From Conexibacter sp. (GTDB lineage Bacteria; Actinomycetota; Thermoleophilia; Solirubrobacterales; Solirubrobacteraceae): a DNA stretch of 13,526 nucleotides. The notes under the pieces are model-generated. The model made no database searches. It was not told the origin of the DNA and was given only the letters and a program-made list of their open reading frames with translations. This document shows, piece by piece, positions 1 to 6,248 of this stretch. The DNA lies in contig JAOPZD010000392.1 in assembly GCA_025964295.1 (NCBI GenBank), positions 1-13,526 on the forward strand. Reading direction: 5' to 3'. Numbering within the stretch: the stretch's first letter is position 1; each line of letters starts with the position of its first letter. The translations under genes and the position numbers were made by a program.

Positions 1-2
1 CG

Positions 3-1043
3 GCCGCCGAGGTGGAGCAGGTCGAAGGGTGGCTGCTGCGCCGGACCGATGGCGTCGATCGCCGCCGCTGCAACTCGCTGCTGCCGCCGGCCGACGCCGC
101 GCACGCCGCCCGGACGGTCGAGCTGGCGCTGGCCACCGCGGACGAGCTCGACTTCACCGTGGCCGTTCAGGTCTCGCCCGCCGAAGGGCACCTGCGCCTC
201 GATGAGGTGCTCGAGGCCCGTGGCATGACCTTCGGTGGCCCCTCGCTCGTGTTGGCCGGCCCGCTGGGCGCAGGCTCGCGACCCGGCGTGATCGCCTCCC
301 GACTCGGCCGGACCGACCCGGGTCTGGGCACCCCGGGCTCGCGACCCGGCGTGACCGCCTCTCGACTCGGCCGGATCGACCCGGGTCTCGGCGCCCCGGG
401 CTCGCGGCCGGGCGTCACCGGCTCGTGGCTCGGCGGCACCGGGTCTCGCCCCGGCCATGTCGCGCCCGGCGTGACCGACCCGAGCCTGGGCACCCCCGGC
501 TCGCGGCCCGGCGACGTCGCCTCGGATCCCGGCCATGTCGCCCCGCATTCCGTCGACGCCGGCGCGCGCCCCGCTCCAGACATGACGATCCACATCGGCG
601 ACGGCGCGCCGCGGCCGGGGCCTGTCGCCTCACCGCCGGCGCTGGCCGTCCAGCTCGAGGATCTCAGCGCGGACTGGGTTGCCGCCTGGGGCGCCGTCAG
701 TGGCATCGACGGCACCCGGGAGACCGCCGACCTGGTGCTCTCCCAGCTCGGCGACCGCGCCCGCTTCGCCTCCGCCGTGGACTCCGTCTGCGGTGACCAG
801 GTCGGCGTCTGCATCGGCGTGGAGGAGGAGGGCTGGCTGGGCCTGTTCTCGCTGGCCGTCGATCCGGACTTCCGCCGGCGCGGTGTGGCGACCGCGCTCG
901 TCGAGGCGCTCGAGCAGTGGGCCGCGAGCCGGGGCGCCACCGGCGCCTACCTGCAGGTCGAGGCCGACAACAGCGGTGCGCTGGACTTCTACGGGCGCCG
1001 CGGCTTCCACATCGCGCACTCCTACCACTACCGCTCGGCTTGA
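3..1043 (+). CDS. GNAT-family N-acetyltransferase, 5'-truncated by the window edge, with repeat-expanded linker
   Basis: Probable acetyl-CoA-dependent N-acetyltransferase; substrate unknown. The reading frame is open to the left edge (codons from base 3), and the residues before the GTG at 12 fit the family pattern of an AxEVExVxGWLLR opening, so the true start is probably outside the window. Counting from that GTG, residues 1-87 form an N-terminal domain. Residues 88 to about 178 are a low-complexity Gly/Pro/Arg/Ser linker built from repeats starting GSRPG. The C-terminal GNAT core has acetyl-CoA motif A at about 284-297, with RRRGVA at 288-293 matching the R/Q-x-x-G-x-G/A pyrophosphate loop. 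It ends with motif B (LQVEADNSGALDFYGRRGF) and a YHYR tail. The stop TGA at 1041-1043 is followed by a terminator hairpin. The long repeat linker is unusual for this family. Family assignment is firm; the biological role is not. Confidence 0.85.
   Translation, partial: AAEVEQVEGWLLRRTDGVDRRRCNSLLPPADAAHAARTVELALATADELDFTVAVQVSPAEGHLRLDEVLEARGMTFGGPSLVLAGPLGAGSRPGVIASRLGRTDPGLGTPGSRPGVTASRLGRIDPGLGAPGSRPGVTGSWLGGTGSRPGHVAPGVTDPSLGTPGSRPGDVASDPGHVAPHSVDAGARPAPDMTIHIGDGAPRPGPVASPPALAVQLEDLSADWVAAWGAVSGIDGTRETADLVLSQLGDRARFASAVDSVCGDQVGVCIGVEEEGWLGLFSLAVDPDFRRRGVATALVEALEQWAASRGATGAYLQVEADNSGALDFYGRRGFHIAHSYHYRSA
273..545 (+). repeat. Degenerate 63-bp in-frame tandem repeats in the acetyltransferase gene
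   Basis: Two nearly identical 63-bp units lie at 273-335 and 336-398, each encoding 21 residues that begin GSRPGV and end DPGLGTP or DPGLGAP. Three diverged or shortened units follow: 399-440 (14 codons), 441-497 (19 codons, ending DPSLGTP) and one from 498 that keeps GSRPG and then decays. The GHVAP segment occurs twice, at 453-467 and 528-545. All unit lengths are multiples of 3, so the frame is kept. This fits expansion by slippage or unequal crossover under selection to keep the reading frame. The region is a flexible spacer between domains rather than a folded domain. Confidence 0.85.
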
Positions 1044-1078
1044 TCTGAGCGTTCGTGCGTTTCGGCCCCGGACGCGCC

Positions 1079-1110
1079 GCGGGCCGCCTGGTGGCGGCCC
1101 GCTCGCTGTT
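1079..1110 (+). terminator. Intrinsic-type terminator after the acetyltransferase gene
   Basis: A perfect 10-bp stem (gcgggccgcc at 1079-1088 with ggcggcccgc at 1093-1102) closes a TGGT tetraloop. A short GCTGTTT tract follows 36 bp after the stop codon. The T-tract is weak, as is usual in very GC-rich genomes. The orientation suits the plus-strand gene. It could also stop transcripts of the convergent minus-strand small gene ending at 1176. Confidence 0.65.
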
Positions 1111-1175
1111 TGCCCATCGACATGAAGCTCCCGGCGCCCTGCCTCCCAGCTCGGGCGCGGATGGTGCTGAGGAAA

Positions 1176-1454
1176 TCACCGCACGCTGGTGGTCCTGCTC
1201 GGACGCTGCGGGCGAGAAGCCACTGGCGTCGTGCAGGAGTGCGCTCGCGAAGGCACCCCGCCGGGACGGCCCGCGCGTGAGGGCGCGCGGAGCGGACGGC
1301 GGTGAGGATGGGCCTCCGCGAGGTCGTCGGCGTAGTCGCGCGGCGGCAGCTCATCTGCGAGCGTGGCGAAGGCGACGACCAGGTCGACGGCACGCCGGAT
1401 GGCCTCGCGCAGGGTGCGCTTGGCCGGCCGGGGATCTGCGGTTGGGGAGAACAT
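1176..1454 (-). CDS. Small basic protein of unknown function, predicted LexA-controlled (SOS) gene
   Basis: A 92-codon frame, ATG at 1454 and stop TGA at 1176-1178. I do not recognise the family. The N-terminal half reads like a real protein: a helical segment LREAIRRAVDLVVAFATLADEL at about residues 15-36, then a short acidic stretch. From about residue 50 it is strongly basic and rich in Pro, Arg and Ser (HPHRRPLRAP and on), with one Cys. Third codon positions are mostly G or C on this strand, especially in the first two thirds. The main support is upstream: two near-consensus LexA boxes flank a -10-like TAGGTT, and one box contains the start codon. The in-frame codon stretch above the ATG hits a TAG with no other start, so the start is fixed if the gene is real. 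SOS-induced small proteins in other bacteria often block division, but nothing here shows that function. There is no signal peptide or membrane span. Confidence 0.55.
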   Translation of the reverse strand: MFSPTADPRPAKRTLREAIRRAVDLVVAFATLADELPPRDYADDLAEAHPHRRPLRAPSRAGRPGGVPSRAHSCTTPVASRPQRPSRTTSVR

Positions 1455-1462
1455 GTGTTCGC
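1447..1462 (-). promoter_or_regulatory. LexA (SOS) box overlapping the start codon of the small gene
   Basis: On the minus strand this reads gCGAACACATGTTCtc, matching the actinobacterial LexA consensus TCGAAC-R-NN-TGTTCGA at 13 of 16 positions with both GAAC/GTTC half-sites perfect. The ATG start of the small gene is inside the box, so bound LexA would cover the expected transcription start. Confidence 0.75.
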
Positions 1463-1463
1463 A

Positions 1464-1469
1464 AACCTA
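1464..1469 (-). promoter_or_regulatory. Putative -10 element of the small SOS gene
   Basis: The minus strand reads TAGGTT (TANNNT class), 9 nt upstream of the ATG at 1454. The transcript would have almost no leader. No convincing -35 is visible at the usual spacing. The hexamer lies between the two LexA boxes. Confidence 0.45.
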
Positions 1470-1493
1470 GAACCGTCGTCGGACGGATCGCTT

Positions 1494-1509
1494 CAGAACA
1501 CCTGTTCGC
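1494..1509 (-). promoter_or_regulatory. Second LexA (SOS) box upstream of the small gene
   Basis: The minus strand reads gCGAACAGGTGTTCtg, again CGAACA-NN-TGTTC with perfect half-sites. Its centre is 47 bp from that of the first box, and it lies just upstream of the expected -35 position. Two boxes around one promoter suggest tight repression. Confidence 0.72.
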
Positions 1510-1579
1510 GTCGCCCAAACGCGCAGATTTGGCTCTAGAACGCCAAAGTTCGGGCGCGATGCTGCAACGGATCTTGCGC

Positions 1580-1601
1580 CGGCGCCGCTCGCCCGGCGCC
1601 G
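1580..1601 (-). terminator. Possible terminator hairpin after the dehydrogenase gene
   Basis: The self-complementary octamer cggcgccg occurs at 1580-1587 and 1594-1601 with a 6-nt loop, directly after the dehydrogenase stop codon on the minus strand. No T-tract follows, so it may act only as a GC-rich pause or 3'-end stabiliser. Confidence 0.35.
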
Positions 1602-2711
1602 CTAGACCGTCGAGCCCAGCGAGGACCAGACGTCGATCTTCGTGCGCACGCGCGCGATGACGTCGGTCGTGAACTCCGTGGTGCCCGCCGAGCCGCCGAG
1701 GTCGTGGGTCCGGACCCCGGACGCCGTCGCCTCCAGCACCGACTCATAGATCGCCCGCGACGCGCGCTCGGCGCCCGCGTGGCCCTTCTCGGCGGCGTAG
1801 TTGAGCACCGCGCCGCAGGCCAGGATCATGGCCATCGGGTTGGCGATGTCCTTGCCCTGCAGCGCGGGGGCGGTCCCGTGCGGCGCCTCGGCCATCGCGA
1901 CCGTGGTCTTGAAGTCCTCGTCGAAGGCCAGCAGGACCGACTCGGCGCCCGCGATCGAGCCGAACATCGGCATGACGAGATCGCTCAGGCAGTCCCCGTC
2001 GCGGTTGAGCGCCGGGATCACCAGCGGCGAGTCCGCCGCGCCGGAGATCAGCCCTGCGTAGGTCGCGTCGATCAGCACCGGCTGGTACCAGACGTCGGCG
2101 TGGCGCTCGGCGGCGAGGTCCATCTCCTCCTTGAGCATGCCCTCGTACACGGGGGAGACCGTCCACTTCGGCCCGCCGTAGACCTTCCCGTTCAGCCGCT
2201 TGGCCGTCCGGAACGCGTACTCGGCCACCGCGGTGCACACGCCGCGCGAGATCTTCTCGGTGCGGTAGGCGATCTCGTCGGCGCCGCCCTCGGAGCCCTC
2301 GCGCCACTGCTTGGCCCCGTAGGCGTCGTCGACCGCCATCCGGACGACCGAGATCGGCAGGTAGACGCCGGCGACCGGGGTGACGCCCGGGATGCGGCGG
2401 CCGGTGCGGATGATGACCTTGCCGTCGACGCCCTCGCGGACGATCCGGTTCGGCGAGCCGACGTCGTCCTTGCCCTCGGGCGTCACCGTCGCGGCCTTGA
2501 TGCCCAGGCCCGACGCGCGCATCGCCGCGGCGGCCTCCTCGACGATTCCGTTGCTCGTCGCGCGCCGCTGCTCGAGCGACAGGTCGTAGCGGTCGAGCTC
2601 GATCGGGAGCCCGAGGACCTCGGGGTCCAGGACCCTCAGCGCCTGCTCGAGCAGCTCCTGCCCGGTCTCGTCGCCCTCGAGGATGGTGATCGTCAGCGGT
2701 TCGGTGGCCAC
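1602..2711 (-). CDS. Isocitrate/isopropylmalate dehydrogenase-family protein, divergent
   Basis: A metal- and NAD(P)-dependent beta-decarboxylating 2-hydroxyacid dehydrogenase of about 369 aa, typical family length. Family marks, counting from the GTG at 2711, are the GDETG turn at 13-17, SPNRIVR at 86-92 in the substrate loop, Lys182 and Asp215 in GPKWTVS and LID, metal-type aspartates near 238-244 (DGDCLSD) and the cofactor loop AEAPHGTAP ending near 282, followed by GKDIANPMAMI. The stretch between the aspartates and HGTAP lacks the usual glycine-rich bacterial pattern and looks intermediate between bacterial IPMDH/ICDH and eukaryotic-type NADP-ICDH (GSIAGAESVL). No leucine, lysine or TCA genes are adjacent, so the substrate is uncertain. 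Start choice: GTG at 2711 lies 7 nt after a TACTTT -10-like hexamer, giving a leaderless start. TTG at 2720 overlaps that hexamer and has no ribosome site. Confidence 0.82.
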   Translation of the reverse strand: MATEPLTITILEGDETGQELLEQALRVLDPEVLGLPIELDRYDLSLEQRRATSNGIVEEAAAAMRASGLGIKAATVTPEGKDDVGSPNRIVREGVDGKVIIRTGRRIPGVTPVAGVYLPISVVRMAVDDAYGAKQWREGSEGGADEIAYRTEKISRGVCTAVAEYAFRTAKRLNGKVYGGPKWTVSPVYEGMLKEEMDLAAERHADVWYQPVLIDATYAGLISGAADSPLVIPALNRDGDCLSDLVMPMFGSIAGAESVLLAFDEDFKTTVAMAEAPHGTAPALQGKDIANPMAMILACGAVLNYAAEKGHAGAERASRAIYESVLEATASGVRTHDLGGSAGTTEFTTDVIARVRTKIDVWSSLGSTV

Positions 2712-2718
2712 GCCTCCC

Positions 2719-2724
2719 AAAGTA
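2719..2724 (-). promoter_or_regulatory. Putative -10 element for the dehydrogenase gene
   Basis: The minus strand reads TACTTT, followed by exactly 7 nt and then the GTG start at 2711. This is the geometry of a leaderless transcript. The -35 region is not recognisable. Confidence 0.45.
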
Positions 2725-2754
2725 GCCAGTTGCGCGATCCGACGGCGGCGCGGG

Positions 2755-2760
2755 TACGCT
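2755..2760 (+). promoter_or_regulatory. Putative -10 element for the double zinc-module gene
   Basis: TACGCT (TANNNT class) stands 10 nt before the ATG at 2771, so the leader would be only a few nucleotides. It is divergent from the dehydrogenase promoter about 30 bp away. No Shine-Dalgarno sequence is present. Confidence 0.4.
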
Positions 2761-2770
2761 GCAACGAGCG

Positions 2771-3109
2771 ATGCCCGAGCACTGCAGCTGGTGTGGAACG
2801 GCGGTCCCGGCGGACGACGGCTTCCGCGTGAGCGAGCCCGAGGAGCAGCGCAGGGCCGTCTTCTGCCGCCTGGAGCACGTCGTGCCGTGGATCATGCAGG
2901 GCCCCGCGTGGGAGCCGGGGCGCATCGTGGCGACCGGCGAGCCCGACGACGCCCTCGGCCGCTGTGCGCTGTGCGGCGACCCGCTCGGGGTGGAGCGCAT
3001 CCTCGTCGTGCGCCATCGCGGCCAGCACCGCATCGGCGACGCGTTCTGCCGCCTGGAGCACCTGCTCGACTGGGCCAAGGGCGGCGGGCGCTACAAGGCC
3101 GCGTCGTAG
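2771..3109 (+). CDS. Hypothetical protein with two tandem CxxC...CxxxH zinc-binding modules
   Basis: A 112-aa cytoplasmic protein I cannot assign to a named family. It is an internal duplication. Module 1 has C5-x2-C8 and later FC32-RLEH36. Module 2 has C65-x2-C68 and FC93-RLEH97. The FCRLEH motif is identical in both and is followed by a similar hydrophobic/Trp stretch (VVPWIMQG, LLDWAKGG). Spacing from the CxxC to the third Cys is almost the same (24 and 25 residues). Four potential ligands per module suggest two small structural zinc sites of ribbon or treble-clef type. Metal binding is inferred from spacing; nucleic-acid or protein binding are both possible. The gene is divergent from the dehydrogenase and ends 73 bp before the secreted propeller gene, which has its own promoter. 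The start ATG is the first in frame near the -10. Confidence 0.78.
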   Translation: MPEHCSWCGTAVPADDGFRVSEPEEQRRAVFCRLEHVVPWIMQGPAWEPGRIVATGEPDDALGRCALCGDPLGVERILVVRHRGQHRIGDAFCRLEHLLDWAKGGGRYKAAS

Positions 3110-3147
3110 GCGCGCGGACGGTCCTGCCAGCTGGCACGACGAGGTGG

Positions 3148-3175
3148 TTGCGTCAGATTCGCTGAGTGGTAAGTT
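3148..3175 (+). promoter_or_regulatory. Promoter of the secreted Asp-box protein gene
   Basis: TTGCGT at 3148-3153 and TAAGTT at 3170-3175 are separated by 16 bp, the best -35/-10 pair in the window. The -10 ends 7 nt before the GTG at 3183, so the mRNA is predicted to be leaderless. This also decides the start codon. Confidence 0.6.
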
Positions 3176-3182
3176 CGCCCGC

Positions 3183-5048
3183 GTGCTCGTACCCCGCCGA
3201 ACGATCCTCGCGGCCGCCGCCGCCCTCCTGCTGGCCGCCGCTCCGGTCGCCACCGCCGACGTCCTGGTCAGCAACGGCAGCGTCAGCGGCCCCTTCGAAG
3301 CCAACTCGGCCAACGAGCCCGCCGTCGCGATCGACCCGATCCACCCCAACGTGATCGCCGCCGGCGCCAACGACAGCATCGACGAGCCGGCCTGCAACGC
3401 GGGCGACGACCACGACTGCCCCTACGGCCCGGACATCAACACCTCTGGCGTGATGTTCTCCAACAACGCCGGCGCCGCGTGGACCCAGCCGACCTACACC
3501 GGCCTCTCGGGCCGCTCGTGCACCGGCGCCGTCGGCGACACCGACCCCGACTGCACCGCCACCACGGGCCCGATCGGCACGGTGCCCAACTACGCCGAGG
3601 CCGGACTGCGCGGCGACGGCGACCCCGGCGTCGCCTTCGGTCCCCGCCGCGGCCCGCACGGCCGCTTCTCGTGGGCCAACGGCTCGCGGCTGTACTACGT
3701 CAACCTGGCGGGGATCCGGCCCGACTACACCGGCCCGGCGCCGTTTGCGGGCTATGAGGCGGTCGCGGTCTCCTACGCCGACGACCTCGCCGCCGCGCGC
3801 GCCGGCAGCAACGCGGCCTGGAGCAGCCCGAAGATCGCCAGCTCCCAGAGCGCGAGCACGTTCTCCGACAAGCCCCAGATCTGGGCCGACAACGCCGCGT
3901 CCAGCGCCCACTTCGGCAACGTGTACGCCTGCTATGACCCCTACACCTACGACGCCGCGGCCGGAACCTTCGACATCCCGCCGCTGAACGTCGGCGTGTC
4001 GACCGACGGCGGCGACACGTGGTCCCAGCACACGGCCGTGGCCGCCGACTACGAGGCGGTCACCCAGCCGGGCTTCGCCCGCGTCGGCTGCACGATCCGC
4101 ACCGACGCCGCCGGCAAGGTCTACCTCTTCGCCTACCAGCAGCCGCCGCAGGCCCCCGGCGCGATCACCACCGGGCAGGAGCTGATGATGACCTCCACCG
4201 ACGGCGGCACCACGTGGTCGGCGCCGGTCAAGCTCTTCGACGCCAACGACCAGTGCTCGGGCTTCGAGCCCTCGATCTTCCGCTGCGTCATCGACGGCGT
4301 CGGCGGCGAGCGCGAGGACCTCGGCGCGGCGCCGTCGGTCGACATCGCCAACGGCGCCCCGTCCGGGGGCGATGCCACGAACCAGATCGTCATGACGTGG
4401 GCCGACGGCGGCAGCGGCCTGGGCGACGAGCGGGTCAAGTTCACCACCTCCAAGGACGGCGGCGCGACGTGGACGCCGCGGCGCGACGTGCAGCATCCGG
4501 CGACCGACCGCGGGTACTACTCCGCCGCCGCGATCTCCCCGGACGGCACCGACGTCTACCTGGTGTACAACGCCTTCACCGCGCCGTTCACGACCTCGGC
4601 GGAGGGCCCGGCCAACGCGCATCCCTCCGTCGGCGTCATGGAGCACGCCAACATCGGGCCCCTCGGCGGGGTCAGTCCCTTCGTCGCCGTCCACCGCGGC
4701 GCCTCGGGAGACGCCCGCGGCAGCAGCCAGAACAACCTCGCGGCCGAGTTCCTCGGCGACTACGTCTACGCCGACGCCACCCGCCGCTACGGCATCGGCC
4801 TCTGGAACGACGTCCGCGACGCCGCCGACTGCCCCGCCATCGACGAGTACCGCCAGGAGCTGCACGAGGAGTCCGTCGCGACCGGCGTCCCGACGTCGGA
4901 GGCCCAGGAGCCGCCGACGAAGCTGCCCGGCGACGGCGGCGACCCCGGCGAGGAGGAGGCAGGCGCCCCCGCCGTCCAGCAGGAGTGCCCGGCGAGCTTC
5001 GGCAACGCCGACATCTACGGTCAGACGGTCGCCGACCCGACGCCGTAG
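3183..5048 (+). CDS. Secreted sialidase-like (BNR/Asp-box) beta-propeller protein
   Basis: An exported protein of 621 aa with unknown ligand. The GTG start gives a classic signal peptide: basic LVPRR, then an Ala/Leu hydrophobic core (ILAAAAALLLAAAPVATA) with probable cleavage near residues 24-26. Four Asp-box motifs (S-x-D/N-x-G-x-x-W) lie at residues 93-100, 273-280, 338-345 and 423-430, marking hairpins of a sialidase/neuraminidase-type propeller. Cysteines come in close pairs (for example near the DEPAC...DC and GRSC...DC loops), fitting disulfides outside the cell. I do not see the FRIP-type arginine motif of catalytic GH33 sialidases, so hydrolase activity should not be assumed. The tail is acidic and Pro-rich (about 575-600) and has no membrane anchor or sortase motif. 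The last 28 bp overlap the convergent transporter gene. Confidence 0.82.
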   Translation: MLVPRRTILAAAAALLLAAAPVATADVLVSNGSVSGPFEANSANEPAVAIDPIHPNVIAAGANDSIDEPACNAGDDHDCPYGPDINTSGVMFSNNAGAAWTQPTYTGLSGRSCTGAVGDTDPDCTATTGPIGTVPNYAEAGLRGDGDPGVAFGPRRGPHGRFSWANGSRLYYVNLAGIRPDYTGPAPFAGYEAVAVSYADDLAAARAGSNAAWSSPKIASSQSASTFSDKPQIWADNAASSAHFGNVYACYDPYTYDAAAGTFDIPPLNVGVSTDGGDTWSQHTAVAADYEAVTQPGFARVGCTIRTDAAGKVYLFAYQQPPQAPGAITTGQELMMTSTDGGTTWSAPVKLFDANDQCSGFEPSIFRCVIDGVGGEREDLGAAPSVDIANGAPSGGDATNQIVMTWADGGSGLGDERVKFTTSKDGGATWTPRRDVQHPATDRGYYSAAAISPDGTDVYLVYNAFTAPFTTSAEGPANAHPSVGVMEHANIGPLGGVSPFVAVHRGASGDARGSSQNNLAAEFLGDYVYADATRRYGIGLWNDVRDAADCPAIDEYRQELHEESVATGVPTSEAQEPPTKLPGDGGDPGEEEAGAPAVQQECPASFGNADIYGQTVADPTP

Positions 5049-6247
5049 CCGGGCGCCAGCGTGCGCCAGCGCATGGCGGCGAGCAGCGCGCTGAGCGCGG
5101 CGCCGCCCGCGCAGGCCAGGAACGCCGCGTGCCAGCCGGCGCTCTCGACGATCGCGCCGGCCGCCCAGTTGCCCGCGGCGATCCCGCCGACCAGCGAGGT
5201 GATCGGCCAGGTGTAGGCCTCGGTCTCGGCGCCCGGCGGCGCGACGTCGCCGGCGATCTGGTTGGCCGCCGTCAGCGTGGGGGCGATGCAGACGCCGGCG
5301 ATCAGCGCCAGGCCGAGCATCACCGTCATCGACGGGGCCAGCGCCAGCGGCAGGTAGCCGATCGGCAGCAGCGCTGCCAGCCGCGCGTAGCGCCGTCCGG
5401 CCGGGCCGGTCCAGGACCGCGCGCCGTAGAGCAGGCCGCCGGCCGCGCTGCCCAGCGACCACACCGCCACCAGGACGCCGGCCAGCGACCGCAGGCCCTG
5501 GTCCTCGCTGAACGCCGGCAGCGCGACCTCCATCGCGCCGAAGCAGAAGCCCATCGGGGCCGTGGTCAGCGTCAGCGTCCGGATCCCCGGCGAGCGCAGC
5601 GCGCCCCACGGGCCATGGCGGTCGGCGTGCTGTGAGATGACCCAGGTCCGGACCGGCGGCTGCAGCAGGAAGCCGACCAGCCCCACCAGGAGCAGGACGG
5701 GGGAGAGGACCAGCGCGATCGCGGGGTCGGCGACGGCCGCCAGCAGCGCGACGAGCAGCGGGCCGGTGACGAAGATCAGCTCGACCAGGACGCCCTCGAG
5801 CGCGAGCGCCGTCGCCAGCAGCCCCGGCTCCTCGTCGCGCAGGATGCGCGGCCACAGCGTCCGCGAGATCGAGCCCAGCGGTGGGATGAACGCGCCCGCC
5901 AGCGCGGCGAGCACGACCAGGACGCCGACCGGCGAGCCCGACAGCCCGCAGGCGACCAGCGCGCCCATCGCCAGCGAGTGGGCGATCGAGAACGGCACGA
6001 CGACGGGCGCCAGCCCACGGCGGTCGATCAGCCGCCCGAGCAGCGGCGCGGTCAGGCCGACGAAGACGCCGAACGCCGCCGCCACCGCGCCCGCCGCCGC
6101 GTAGGAGCCGGTGTGCTCGCGGCAGAACAGGACGAGCGCCAGCCCGTTGATGCCGATCGGCAGCCGCGCCGGGATCTCGGCCAGCAGCAGCGCCCGGGCG
6201 TGCGGCGCGCGCAGGACGCGCGCGTACCGCTCGCGGGCGGCGCCCAC
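5021..6247 (-). CDS. Major facilitator superfamily transporter
   Basis: An inner-membrane transporter of 408 aa; substrate unknown. About twelve hydrophobic segments are visible, six on each side of a central hydrophilic loop (around QPPVRTWVISQHADRHG). The loop between segments 2 and 3 carries GRLIDRRG, the motif-A signature of MFS proteins. The GTG start at 6247 is 1 nt after the stop of the upstream HD-domain gene, with a GAGG inside that gene's end, so translation is probably coupled and the two genes form an operon. Its 3' end overlaps the convergent secreted-protein gene by 28 bp. Drug or metabolite export is plausible for such a protein, but nothing here identifies the cargo. Confidence 0.85.
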   Translation of the reverse strand: MGAARERYARVLRAPHARALLLAEIPARLPIGINGLALVLFCREHTGSYAAAGAVAAAFGVFVGLTAPLLGRLIDRRGLAPVVVPFSIAHSLAMGALVACGLSGSPVGVLVVLAALAGAFIPPLGSISRTLWPRILRDEEPGLLATALALEGVLVELIFVTGPLLVALLAAVADPAIALVLSPVLLLVGLVGFLLQPPVRTWVISQHADRHGPWGALRSPGIRTLTLTTAPMGFCFGAMEVALPAFSEDQGLRSLAGVLVAVWSLGSAAGGLLYGARSWTGPAGRRYARLAALLPIGYLPLALAPSMTVMLGLALIAGVCIAPTLTAANQIAGDVAPPGAETEAYTWPITSLVGGIAAGNWAAGAIVESAGWHAAFLACAGGAALSALLAAMRWRTLAPGYGVGSATV

Positions 6248-6248
6248 C

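Noticed and set aside
273..545. CRISPR-like array
   Set aside because: Units are contiguous 63-bp tandem repeats without unique spacers and stay in the reading frame of the acetyltransferase.
1028..1393. A 121-codon minus-strand open frame overlapping the small gene and the terminator
   Set aside because: It runs through the terminator hairpin into the acetyltransferase stop and has a random Arg/Ser/Pro composition.
1302..1538. A 78-codon plus-strand open frame opposite the SOS gene
   Set aside because: No ribosome site, promoter or recognisable protein; the minus-strand frame has better codon bias and the regulatory sites in the right orientation.
1538..1551. Third LexA box (GAAC-N6-GTTC)
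   Set aside because: Half-site spacing is 6 instead of the required 4, so LexA binding is not expected.
3153..5855. A 900-codon open frame on the minus strand, antisense to the secreted protein gene and running into the MFS gene
   Set aside because: It is a GC-rich shadow: the protein is Arg/Gly/Ala/Val low-complexity with no domain, and both plus- and minus-strand real genes explain the region.
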